Positions 44,708 through 52,534 of a DNA stretch of 64,000 nucleotides are shown in pieces; the first letter of the stretch is position 1; every line of letters begins with the position of its first letter. The position numbers and the translations under genes are program-made. The DNA lies in the NCBI RefSeq assembly GCF_017581925.1, contig NZ_JAGEVG010000002.1:248001-312000 (forward strand). The letters are read 5' to 3'. The notes under the pieces were generated by a model, which ran no database searches, was not told the origin of the DNA, and saw only the letters and a list, made by a program, of their open reading frames with translations. This stretch comes from Gelidibacter pelagius (GTDB lineage: Bacteria; Bacteroidota; Bacteroidia; Flavobacteriales; Flavobacteriaceae).

Positions 44708-44800
44708 GCCTTTAGCATTTTTATCCCACAATTATGGCGGAACTCATCCTCGGTTTTTCCGATTCAGAAGAGGTTGCAATCAGTCAAATCTTTCCTCTCA
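44708..44800 (-). promoter_or_regulatory. Probable SAM-II riboswitch in the metK leader
   Basis: On the minus strand: GAGAGG, then GATTTGACTGATTGCAA, then CCTC closing helix P1. An expanded loop with a TCGG-AAAAA-CCGA hairpin follows, then ATAAAAATGCTAAAGG. These are the hallmark SAM-II blocks (AUUUGA, AUUGCA after the first strand, and AAUGCUAAAGG forming the pseudoknot). The position right after the metK promoter and 64 bases before the ATG fits. The extended linker is longer than in the shortest examples, and the pseudoknot pairing was not modelled. Confidence 0.72.
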
Positions 44801-44812
44801 ATAATTATGGGG

Positions 44813-44842
44813 CAAAAGTAAAAAAATTAAACGGATGGCAAA
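44813..44842 (-). promoter_or_regulatory. Promoter of metK
   Basis: Minus strand TTTG (44842-44839), 18-base spacer, TACTTTTG (44820-44813), a full consensus match. Transcription would begin just before the riboswitch P1 helix. Confidence 0.75.
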
Positions 44843-44988
44843 TCGTTTTATTTTTTTTTCATTTAAAATTAACGTTTAAAATTCTTTTTATTTTATTTTG
44901 TTTTGCTGAATGGCCAATGTTTACAATGTGTCAGAGCTTTTTTGGGAGGTGCGATATAGAGGGGGGTTAAAAGAAATCTCAATAATAA

Positions 44989-45021
44989 TTTGGAATTGTA
45001 ACATTTGTGTTGCAATATTTG
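44989..45021 (+). promoter_or_regulatory. Candidate promoter of the metY operon
   Basis: TTTG at 44989-44992, 21-base spacer, AATATTTG at 45014-45021 (one base off TAnnTTTG). It is about 30 bases before the SAM-I riboswitch. Confidence 0.4.
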
Positions 45022-45052
45022 TGCTCACAAAGTTCAAATAACTTATTGAAGT

Positions 45053-45171
45053 GTTATCAAGAAAGGCAGAGGGATTAGACCCGGTGAAGCCTTAGCAACC
45101 CTTTAGAAATGGAGAAGGTGCTAAATTCTACTTAATTGCTGATTCATTTATCAGGTAATTGGATAGATAAC
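45053..45171 (+). promoter_or_regulatory. SAM-I (S-box) riboswitch upstream of metY
   Basis: P1 arms GTTATC (45053) and GATAAC (45166-45171) enclose the S-box core: AAAGGCAGAGGGA, GACCCGGTGAAGCC, TTAGCAACC and AAGGTGCTAAATTC. P3 is TTAGCA with TGCTAA, with a short 14-base apical part. A terminator-like hairpin follows at 45178-45210. SAM binding would stabilise P1 and switch off metY and the genes behind it. Confidence 0.95.
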
Positions 45172-45177
45172 TAAACG

Positions 45178-45210
45178 TAATTACTCATCTGTAATTATAA
45201 TTTTCTTTTT
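45178..45210 (+). terminator. Expression-platform terminator of the first SAM-I riboswitch
   Basis: TAATTAC, loop TCATCT, GTAATTA, then TAATTTTCTTTTT. The P4 strand GTAATT (45155-45160) could pair with AATTAC (45179-45184) as a competing antiterminator, which is the expected logic of an S-box; this pairing is inferred. Confidence 0.65.
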
Positions 45211-45291
45211 AACATTTTTCTATTAGGTTCGTCAGTGATGACGCAATTGGCTTTTGTTTTAATTCATTTATTAACTCAAAAAATTAGAAAA

Positions 45292-46599
45292 ATGAGTACA
45301 CAAAAATTCGCAACCCAAGCGTTGCACGCAGGACACGACGTTCAGTCCAATGGAGGTACCAGAGCAGTACCAATTTACCAATCTACAGCCTTTGTTTTTA
45401 AAGATTCTGATCATGCTGCAAATTTATTTGCACTGGCAGAACCAGGAAACATTTACACACGAATCAACAATCCAACCAATGATATTTTAGAGCAGCGTTT
45501 AGCCGCACTTGATGGCGGTATTGCTGCAGTTGTAACATCTTCAGGAATGGCAGCAATTGCCACATCGTTGCTCACGCTTTTAAGAGCGGGCGATCATATC
45601 GTGGCTTCGAGTAGTTTGTATGGTGGCACGTATAATTTGTTGAATGTAACCTTGCCAAGACATGGTATCACAACCACATTTGTAGATCCTTCAGATCCTG
45701 AAAACTTTACCAAGGCAACAAAAGAGAATACACGCGTTTTCTTTATTGAATCTTTAGGTAATCCGAAATTGGATGTCTTGGATATCAAAGCCATTTCCAA
45801 AGAAGCAAAAGCCAACAAAGTGCCTTTATTTGTTGATAATACCGTGGCTACTTCGTATTTAGTAAAACCTATTGAGCACGGAGCCGATATCGTCATTCAT
45901 TCTTTAACAAAATATGTAAACGGAAATGGAACGGCCATTGGAGGTGCCATTGTTGATGCTGGGAAATTTGACTGGGCCAACGGGAAATTCCCTGAGTTTA
46001 CGGAACCATCCCCTGGATATCATGGATTGGTCTATACCGACGTTTTGAAAAACGCTTCGTTTATTGCAAAAGTGCGTATTGAAGGACTTCGCGATTATGG
46101 TTCGGCTTTGAGCCCGTTTAATGCTTTTCAAATTATTCAAGGTTTGGAAACTTTGGAATTGCGTATCAAACAGCACAGTAAAAACGCATTGGAACTGGCC
46201 AAATGGTTGCAAGAACAAGAAGAAGTGACTTGGGTGAATTATCCGGGCTTGGACAGCAGTCCTTATAAAAAATTAGCCGACCAATATCTGCCTGAAGGAA
46301 AAAGTGGACTGGTGACTTTCGGTGTTGTTGGAGGTTACGAAGCTGCAAAAATCATTGCAGACAAAACCAAATTGTTCTCATTGTTGGCAAATATTGGCGA
46401 TAGCAAATCGCTTATCATCCATCCTGCAAGTACCACACACCAGCAACTGTCTGATGAGGCCCAGGAAACTACTGGGACAACCAAGGATTTAATTCGTTTA
46501 TCGGTTGGATTGGAGCATATTGATGATTTAAAAGCCGATTTAAAACAGGCATTTAAAGTCGTAAGTGAGACCGTTTTACAAAATTCTTCTAACCAATAA
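45292..46599 (+). CDS. metY: O-acetylhomoserine sulfhydrylase
   Basis: 435 residues, the longer MetY type of Cys/Met-metabolism PLP enzymes. Makes homocysteine from O-acetylhomoserine and sulfide. Seen: FATQALHAGHDVQSNGGTRA, YTRINNPTNDILEQRLAALD, VTSSGMAAIATSLLTLL, VDNTVATSYLVKPIEHGADI and IHSLTKYVNGNGTAIGG with the PLP Lys. ATG 45292 is the right start; the open frame reaches back to 45235 into the leader. Preceded by a SAM-I riboswitch and followed by an OsmC-family gene. Confidence 0.95.
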   Translation: MSTQKFATQALHAGHDVQSNGGTRAVPIYQSTAFVFKDSDHAANLFALAEPGNIYTRINNPTNDILEQRLAALDGGIAAVVTSSGMAAIATSLLTLLRAGDHIVASSSLYGGTYNLLNVTLPRHGITTTFVDPSDPENFTKATKENTRVFFIESLGNPKLDVLDIKAISKEAKANKVPLFVDNTVATSYLVKPIEHGADIVIHSLTKYVNGNGTAIGGAIVDAGKFDWANGKFPEFTEPSPGYHGLVYTDVLKNASFIAKVRIEGLRDYGSALSPFNAFQIIQGLETLELRIKQHSKNALELAKWLQEQEEVTWVNYPGLDSSPYKKLADQYLPEGKSGLVTFGVVGGYEAAKIIADKTKLFSLLANIGDSKSLIIHPASTTHQQLSDEAQETTGTTKDLIRLSVGLEHIDDLKADLKQAFKVVSETVLQNSSNQ

Positions 46600-46610
46600 A
46601 TAGCGTAATC

Positions 46611-47063
46611 ATGAGCGATTTAATATTTAGTGTGCAGGGCGAAAGTGCCTCTGCAGCAAAATTTGTTGCCAAAACGAGACAGTTCAAGTTGGTAGTAGAT
46701 GAACCTGAGGGTCTTGGGGGAACGGATGAAAATGCCAATCCGGTGGAATATATTTTAGCTGGTTTAGCAGGGTGTTTAAACGTAGTGGGGCATTTAGTAG
46801 CGAAAGAATTAGGGTTTTCTTTGAGAAAGTTGACCATTGAAGTTACTGGCAATATAAACGCAGACCGGTTATTCGGAATATCCACGGATGAAAGAGCAGG
46901 TTTTAAGAAAATAGATTTAAAGCTGGTGCCAGAAACCGATGCGTCAATTGAGACCTTAGCCGAATGGTTAAGAATAGTTCAAGAACGATGTCCTGTAAAA
47001 GATAATCTAACCAATATCACTCCTGTACATGTGAGTGTGGAAAAACAATACCAAGTTCAATAA
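46611..47063 (+). CDS. OsmC-family protein (met operon)
   Basis: 150 residues. OsmC/Ohr-like fold: PVEYILAGLAGCLNVVG with the first conserved Cys (about residue 55) and VQERCPVKDNLTNITPV with the second (about residue 126). Such proteins reduce organic peroxides or bind reactive sulfur species. Lies 11 bases after metY and its stop adjoins the start of the metX-thrA fusion, so it is inside the operon. A role in handling sulfide or persulfide by-products would fit the context (inference). Confidence 0.87.
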   Translation: MSDLIFSVQGESASAAKFVAKTRQFKLVVDEPEGLGGTDENANPVEYILAGLAGCLNVVGHLVAKELGFSLRKLTIEVTGNINADRLFGISTDERAGFKKIDLKLVPETDASIETLAEWLRIVQERCPVKDNLTNITPVHVSVEKQYQVQ

Positions 47064-50000
47064 ATGTCACAATTAAAATTCATTCAAATTCAAGATTTTG
47101 AATTGGAAAGTGGTAAGGCAATTTCCTTAAAATTGTCTTACCAACTTTTTGGTCAAGCTTTAGGAAGCGCACCAATTGTACTGGTTAACCATGCGCTAAC
47201 CGGTAATAGTAATGTTGCTGGAGAAGGAGGTTGGTGGTTGGACTTGATTGGTCCTGATAAAGTGATTGATACCAATGCTTATACTATTTTGTCCTTTAAT
47301 ATTCCGGGTAATGGCTATGATGGCTTTGTTATCGAAAATTACAAAGATTTTGTAGCGAGAGATATTGCCAGATTGTTTTTGGAAGGTTTGAAAGCATTGC
47401 AAATTACCAAGCTTTTTGCATTGATTGGCGGTTCGTTGGGAGGAGGGATTGCTTGGGAAATGGCGTTTTTGGCACCAGAATTGGCAGAGCATTTAATTCC
47501 GGTGGCAACCGATTGGAAGTCTACCGATTGGCTCATCGCGAATTGTCAGATCCAAGAGCAGTTTTTGGTCAATTCCAGCAATCCCGTTCATGACGCCAGA
47601 ATGCATGCCATGTTGTGCTACAGAACACCCAAATCATTTAAAGAGCGTTTCCAACGCAGTAAAAACGACGATTTGGAAATCTTTAATGTCGAGAGTTGGT
47701 TGTTGCATCATGGTAATAAACTTCAGGAACGTTTTCAATTATCAGCTTATAAATTGATGAATCAATTGCTAAAAACAATTGATGTGACCAAAAACAATGG
47801 TGATAATGCCGATATCCTAAATGCCATCCATTCAAATATCACGATAGTTGGTGTGGATTCCGATTTGTTTTTTACGGCGGAAGAAAATCGTGAAACTCAA
47901 AAGCAATTGGCATTGACCCATCCGAATGTGACTTACAGTGAAATTAATTCAGACCATGGCCACGATGCCTTTTTAATAGAATTTGAACAATTGGAAAAAA
48001 TTATTGAACCTATTTTTAGACCGCATACAGCACATAAGAAAATGAAAATATTAAAATTTGGTGGAAAATCATTAGCCAATGGTGAAGGGCTAAAACGTAC
48101 CATCGCCATCATAAAGAAAAAAGTACAAGACCATGAGAGAATTGCGGTCGTCGTTTCGGCGCGTGGTAAGGCAACTGATGAGTTGGAAATCATTTTAACC
48201 AAGGCTTCGCGACGAGAAGATTATTTTGCAGATTTTGAAGCGTTCAAAACCTATCAGTCAGAACCATCATCGACAGTTGACTTTACTGAGGAGTTTTCTG
48301 CGTTGGACAACATATTTCAAGGTGTCAAACTTTTAGGTGATTACAGTGATAAAATAAAAGCTGAGGTTTTAGCTACTGGCGAAATTATTTCGGCCAAGTT
48401 GATTACCGCTTTGTTGCAAGAAGAAGGGGTCAATGCGAATGCGACCATTGCTACAAAGTTGATTAAAACTGAAGGTGATTTCCTTAATTCGCAACCCATT
48501 CAAAAGCAATCTCGTGAAAATATTTTGGCGCATTTCAAACAATTTGGTGGGACGACAGTTAATATAGTGACAGGCTTTATCGGCTCTAATTCTAAAAACG
48601 AAACCACTTTGTTGGGACGTAATGGCAGTAATTATTCGGCGTCATTATTGGCGAATTACTTAGATGCTGAAGAACTTCAAAACTTTACGCACGTCAACGG
48701 AATTTATACGGCCAACCCTGAGTTGGTTGAGGATGCCCAAAAAATAAGAGAATTGTCGTTTGCAGAAGCGAATGAACTCGCCAATTTTGGAACTACGGTT
48801 TTACATGCTAAGACGATTATTCCATTATTGGAAAAAAACATCAAACTCCGGATTTTAAATACGTTCAATCCAGATGATGAAGGCACATTAATTTCAGCTA
48901 AAGCCAATACTAAGGAAGTGACTTCTTTATCTGTATTGGACAATGTGGCCTTGATCAACTTTGAAGGCCGCGGATTGTTAGGAAAAGTTGGTGTGGATGC
49001 CAGGATTTTTAAAGCATTGAGCCAACATAATATCAGTGTGAGTATTATTTCACAAGGATCTTCTGAGCGTGGCATTGGCTTGGTGATTGACGCCGAAAAG
49101 GCAACCCAAGCGGTTATCGCTTTGGAGCGTGAGTTTGAAAACGATTTTTATTCACAGGATGTTAGTAAAATTTCAGTGATTGATGACGTATCGGTGATTT
49201 CAATTATCGGTATTGAATTGGGCTCGTTTCATAAGCCATTTAATGCCTTGATCAAAAATCAAATCACGCCGTTATTGTTTAACAATACCGTTACGGGTAA
49301 GAACGTGAGCTTGGTAGTTAAAAAGAACCAAATGCATAAAGCGGTCAATGTGATCCATGGTGAAGTCTTCGGAATATCTAAAAAAATAAATATTGCCGTT
49401 TTTGGACACGGTGGCGTAGGTGGAGCCTTGATCAATCAAATTCTTAAATCGAAGAATGATATTGAAAAACGGAAAGGCATCAGTTTGAATGTTTTCGCGA
49501 TTGCCAATTCCAAACAAGTGCTGCTGAACAAGAAAGGAGCAGAGGACACTTGGAAGCATGATTTAGAACAGACTTCAAAAAGATACACCGTTCAAGATAT
49601 TATTGACTTCGCAAAAACACATCATTTAGAGAACTTAATTGCTGTGGATAATACCTCAAGTTCTGAGTTTTACAAAAATTATACCCCATTGGTAGAGGCT
49701 GGATTTGATCTGGTGTCGTCCAATAAAATAGCAAACACGATATCTCACGATTTCTATACACAACTCAGAGAAAACTTAGAGAATAACAAAAAGGACTACT
49801 TATATGAAACCACAGTTGGTGCTGGTTTACCGTTAATTGATACGATTAAGCTACTCCATGAATCTGGTGAGAACATCACAAGAATCAGAGGTGTGTTTTC
49901 AGGGACTTTAAGTTATTTGTTCAATAACTTCTCCGTTCAGGATAAACCGTTCAGTACGATTATTCAGGAAACCATTGATAAAGGTTTCACTGAGCCTGAC

Positions 50001-50459
50001 CCACGTGAAGATTTCTCAGGAAATGACGTGGCAAGGAAACTGTTGATTTTGGCAAGAGAACTCGATTTACAGAATGAGTTTGCGGATATTTCTGTTGAAA
50101 ATCTAATTCCGGAAGCCTATCGAGAGATTCCGACCTCAGAATTTTTAAAGCAATTGGAGGTTTTAGATGACAAATTCCAAGCTATAAAAGATCAACAAAA
50201 AGAAGGCCATGTGTTGCGTTATGTAGGCGATTTGTCAGGCGATTTATCCAAAGACAAAGGGAATTTAGAAGTCAAATTGGTATCCATTCCATTGGACAGT
50301 ACTTTAGGCCATATCAAAGGTTCCGATGCCATTTTTGAGATTTTTACAGAATCGTATGGTGAGCAACCGATTGTTATTCAAGGTGCGGGAGCGGGAGCAG
50401 AGGTGACGGCAAGAGGTGTTTTTGGAGATATCTTGAGATTATCAAAACATATTAATTAG
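47064..50459 (+). CDS. MetX-like acyltransferase - aspartokinase - homoserine dehydrogenase triple fusion
   Basis: 1131 residues. Residues 1 to about 320 are a homoserine O-acetyltransferase-like alpha/beta hydrolase: NHALTGNSNVAGEGGWW, nucleophile LIGGSLGGGIAWEMA, Asp in GVDSDLFF and His in DHGHDAFLIEFEQLE. From residue 327 (MKILKFGGKSLANG) follow an aspartokinase domain, tandem ACT-like segments (about 635-770) and homoserine dehydrogenase (from about 773: NIAVFGHGGVGGAL, GVFSGTLSYLFNN, EPDPREDFSGNDVARKLLIL). The HSD residues look intact. The kinase part has KFGGK, GRNGSN, HVNG and ANP where active enzymes usually have KFGGT, GGSD, DVDG and DP. Met327 could also be an internal start. Confidence 0.93.
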   Translation: MSQLKFIQIQDFELESGKAISLKLSYQLFGQALGSAPIVLVNHALTGNSNVAGEGGWWLDLIGPDKVIDTNAYTILSFNIPGNGYDGFVIENYKDFVARDIARLFLEGLKALQITKLFALIGGSLGGGIAWEMAFLAPELAEHLIPVATDWKSTDWLIANCQIQEQFLVNSSNPVHDARMHAMLCYRTPKSFKERFQRSKNDDLEIFNVESWLLHHGNKLQERFQLSAYKLMNQLLKTIDVTKNNGDNADILNAIHSNITIVGVDSDLFFTAEENRETQKQLALTHPNVTYSEINSDHGHDAFLIEFEQLEKIIEPIFRPHTAHKKMKILKFGGKSLANGEGLKRTIAIIKKKVQDHERIAVVVSARGKATDELEIILTKASRREDYFADFEAFKTYQSEPSSTVDFTEEFSALDNIFQGVKLLGDYSDKIKAEVLATGEIISAKLITALLQEEGVNANATIATKLIKTEGDFLNSQPIQKQSRENILAHFKQFGGTTVNIVTGFIGSNSKNETTLLGRNGSNYSASLLANYLDAEELQNFTHVNGIYTANPELVEDAQKIRELSFAEANELANFGTTVLHAKTIIPLLEKNIKLRILNTFNPDDEGTLISAKANTKEVTSLSVLDNVALINFEGRGLLGKVGVDARIFKALSQHNISVSIISQGSSERGIGLVIDAEKATQAVIALEREFENDFYSQDVSKISVIDDVSVISIIGIELGSFHKPFNALIKNQITPLLFNNTVTGKNVSLVVKKNQMHKAVNVIHGEVFGISKKINIAVFGHGGVGGALINQILKSKNDIEKRKGISLNVFAIANSKQVLLNKKGAEDTWKHDLEQTSKRYTVQDIIDFAKTHHLENLIAVDNTSSSEFYKNYTPLVEAGFDLVSSNKIANTISHDFYTQLRENLENNKKDYLYETTVGAGLPLIDTIKLLHESGENITRIRGVFSGTLSYLFNNFSVQDKPFSTIIQETIDKGFTEPDPREDFSGNDVARKLLILARELDLQNEFADISVENLIPEAYREIPTSEFLKQLEVLDDKFQAIKDQQKEGHVLRYVGDLSGDLSKDKGNLEVKLVSIPLDSTLGHIKGSDAIFEIFTESYGEQPIVIQGAGAGAEVTARGVFGDILRLSKHIN

Positions 50460-50475
50460 AAAGTATTCCTTTCAC

Positions 50476-50521
50476 AAACCTCTCAGTCCCGATAGCCATC
50501 GGAACAAAACCTGAGAGGTTT
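50476..50521. repeat. Nested palindrome: family-C repeat inside family-B arms
   Basis: Outer arms AAACCTCTCAG (50476-50486) and CTGAGAGGTTT (50511-50521) are those of the repeat at 1577-1609. Between them lies TCCCGATAGCCATCGGA (50487-50503), a family-C core. It lies between the fusion gene and metZ, which remain on one transcript. Confidence 0.75.
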
Positions 50522-50534
50522 TAATAAGAATTCC

Positions 50535-51707
50535 ATGAGCAAAAACAAATTTGAAACCGACGCTATCAGAACCCAAATGGAGCGTTCAGAATTTTTGGAA
50601 CATTCCACCCCCTTGCATTTAACGTCAAGCTTCATTTTTGAAGATGCTGAGGATATGAGGGCTTCTTTTGCTGAGGAAAAACAGCGTAATATTTACAGCC
50701 GATTCACGAATCCGAATACTTCTGAGTTTGTTGATAAAATGTGTAAACTGGAAGGTGCCGAAAGCGGGTACGCCTTTGCTACTGGAATGGCAGCCGTGTT
50801 TTCAACCTTTGCGGCTTTGTTGAATGCAGGAGATCATATTGTGTCGGCACGAAGTATCTTTGGTTCTACCAACAGTTTATTTAACAAATTTCTTCCGAAG
50901 TGGAATATAGAAACCAGCTATTTCAAAATAGATGAGGTTGACCAAATTGAAAGTCTAATTCAGCCGAACTCCAAGATTTTATATTTGGAAAGTCCCACGA
51001 ATCCGGCAGTAGATATTTTGGATTTGGAACTTTTGGGACAGATTGCCAAAAAGCACAATCTGATTTATATTATCGATAACTGTTTTGCGACGCCGTATTT
51101 ACAAAATCCCATAAAATTTGGTGCTGATTTGGTGATCCATTCGGCTACAAAATTGATTGATGGACAAGGTCGTGTTCTTGGTGGAGCAACCGTGGGAAGG
51201 GCCGATTTAATTCGGGAAATCTATTTATTTTCAAGAAATACAGGACCGGCATTGTCGCCATTTAACGCTTGGATTCTTTCTAAAAGTTTGGAGACATTGG
51301 GAGTCAGAGTTGATAGACACTGTGAGAATGCACTCAAAGTTGCTGAGTTTTTAGAATCGCATGAGAATGTGGCTTTGGTGAAATATCCTTTTTTGAAATC
51401 CCATCCCCAGTATGAATTGGCCAAAAAACAAATGAAACAAGGAGGGAATGTCGTTGCTTTTGAGGTAAAGGGAGGAATTGAAGCTGGACGTCAATTTCTA
51501 AATCATTTAAAAATGTTATCGCTATCCGCTAATTTAGGCGATACACGTTCCATTGCTACTCATCCTGCAAGTACAACCCATAGTAAGTTGAGCGAATCAG
51601 AGCGGCTTGAAACCGGAATTTCTGATGGATTAGTGCGTGTTTCAGTGGGTTTGGAACATGTTGATGATATTATTGCAGATTTAAAACAAGCCTTAGAATA
51701 TGTATAA
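50535..51707 (+). CDS. metZ: MetZ-type homoserine-ester sulfhydrylase / cystathionine gamma-synthase family
   Basis: 390 residues. N terminus FETDAIRTQMERSEFLEHST and PLHLTSSFIFEDAEDMRASF are those of the MetZ branch; YSRFTNPNTSEFVDKMCKLE, FATGMAAVFSTFAALLNAGD, YIIDNCFATPYLQNPIKFGA and IHSATKLIDGQGRVLGG (PLP Lys) follow. It is a paralogue of metY in the same operon. O-succinylhomoserine sulfhydrylase is the usual label, but with a MetX-type acyltransferase upstream the substrate may be O-acetylhomoserine. The next gene is 18 bases downstream. Confidence 0.92.
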   Translation: MSKNKFETDAIRTQMERSEFLEHSTPLHLTSSFIFEDAEDMRASFAEEKQRNIYSRFTNPNTSEFVDKMCKLEGAESGYAFATGMAAVFSTFAALLNAGDHIVSARSIFGSTNSLFNKFLPKWNIETSYFKIDEVDQIESLIQPNSKILYLESPTNPAVDILDLELLGQIAKKHNLIYIIDNCFATPYLQNPIKFGADLVIHSATKLIDGQGRVLGGATVGRADLIREIYLFSRNTGPALSPFNAWILSKSLETLGVRVDRHCENALKVAEFLESHENVALVKYPFLKSHPQYELAKKQMKQGGNVVAFEVKGGIEAGRQFLNHLKMLSLSANLGDTRSIATHPASTTHSKLSESERLETGISDGLVRVSVGLEHVDDIIADLKQALEYV

Positions 51708-51725
51708 ATAAAGTATCTTTACCGG

Positions 51726-52139
51726 ATGCTTTCAAAAAAGACGAAATACGGAATTAAGGCGTTGACCTATTTGGCGAGACAAGAACAAAACGTTCCTGTG
51801 TCAATTGCGACCATTTCGGAAATGGAAAATATTTCACTGAAATTCTTGGAGAGTATCTTGTTGACGCTTCGCAAAAGTGGGCTCTTAGGCTCAAAAAAAG
51901 GAAAAGGTGGTGGTTATTATCTCCTTAAAGATCCAAAAGATATTAAAATGACAACAGTCATGAGGGTTTTGGAAGGTCCTATTGCTATGATTCCATGTGT
52001 GAGTTTAAATTATTACGAAAAGTGCGAAGATTGTCCAAATGAAGCGGAATGTGCGGTGCACCTTCTGATGATTCGCGTCCGTGATAGTAATTTAAAAATT
52101 TACGGAGAAACATCTTTGGCTGATTTAGCCAATTATTAA
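51726..52139 (+). CDS. Rrf2-family transcriptional regulator
   Basis: 137 residues. Winged helix: MLSKKTKYGIKALTYLARQE, ISEMENISLKFLESILLTLR and KSGLLGSKKGKGGGYYLLKD. A Cys group near residues 97-114 (CVSLNYYEKCEDCPNEAEC) resembles the Fe-S ligand region of IscR/NsrR. Placed between the met operon and the cys operon, it is a good candidate for the sulfur-assimilation regulator, like CymR (an Rrf2 protein) in Bacillus. A candidate operator lies at 52216-52236. Confidence 0.9.
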   Translation: MLSKKTKYGIKALTYLARQEQNVPVSIATISEMENISLKFLESILLTLRKSGLLGSKKGKGGGYYLLKDPKDIKMTTVMRVLEGPIAMIPCVSLNYYEKCEDCPNEAECAVHLLMIRVRDSNLKIYGETSLADLANY

Positions 52140-52205
52140 ATTCACAAAAAAAACCTATTATTTTTATTGAATTCGGGGAGTAGCGTTTTAAAATTATTTC
52201 TTAGG

Positions 52206-52236
52206 TTTGCATATTACCCTACTAAATCTATAGGGT
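52206..52236 (+). promoter_or_regulatory. Candidate operator/promoter of the cys operon
   Basis: TTTG at 52206 may be a -33 box. It is followed by an inverted repeat ACCCTA (52216-52221), nine bases, TAGGGT (52231-52236). The right half-site falls about where a -7 box would be, and no TAnnTTTG is seen there, as in promoters controlled by a regulator. The neighbouring Rrf2 protein is the obvious candidate binder (inference). Confidence 0.45.
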
Positions 52237-52264
52237 TAAAGATAATGAATAAAATATATTATTA

Positions 52265-52534
52265 ATGGGAACAGTTTTAGAATCAAATATATCACATAAC
52301 CAAAATAGAACTGCCGTCAATACTGACGCAGAACCTAAAGAAAACATCAAACGAACGCTTCTGAAAACCATTAGTTGGCGGGTTGTAGGTACCCTTGCCA
52401 CGGTGGCCATCTCCTACGTTATAACCGGAACTTTAGCGTTGGCGTTTTCCATAGGTGGAATCGAGTTGGTTTCAAAAATGGCACTTTACTTTTTTCATGA
52501 GCGCGCTTGGAATACTATAAAATGGGGAAAATAA
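52265..52534 (+). CDS. DUF2061 small membrane protein
   Basis: 89 residues. A hydrophilic N terminus is followed by ISWRVVGTLATVAISYVITG and TLALAFSIGGIELVSKMALY, two membrane segments, then FFHERAWNTIKWGK; the RTLLKTISWR and HERAW motifs define DUF2061. Its stop codon overlaps the cysH start by one base (TAATG), so it is translationally coupled to sulfate reduction. Function unknown; DUF2061 often accompanies sulfate-assimilation genes. Confidence 0.88.
   Translation: MGTVLESNISHNQNRTAVNTDAEPKENIKRTLLKTISWRVVGTLATVAISYVITGTLALAFSIGGIELVSKMALYFFHERAWNTIKWGK

Noticed and set aside
44734-44970. 78-codon plus-strand frame upstream of the metY riboswitch
   Set aside because: It runs antisense through the metK promoter and SAM-II-like leader; no family resemblance and no start signal.
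47064-50459. Possibility that the MetX-AK-HSD fusion is an assembly or frameshift artefact
   Set aside because: The frame is continuous with no irregularity at the junction; 326 codons then a Met in phase. Nothing suggests an error, though raw reads would settle it.
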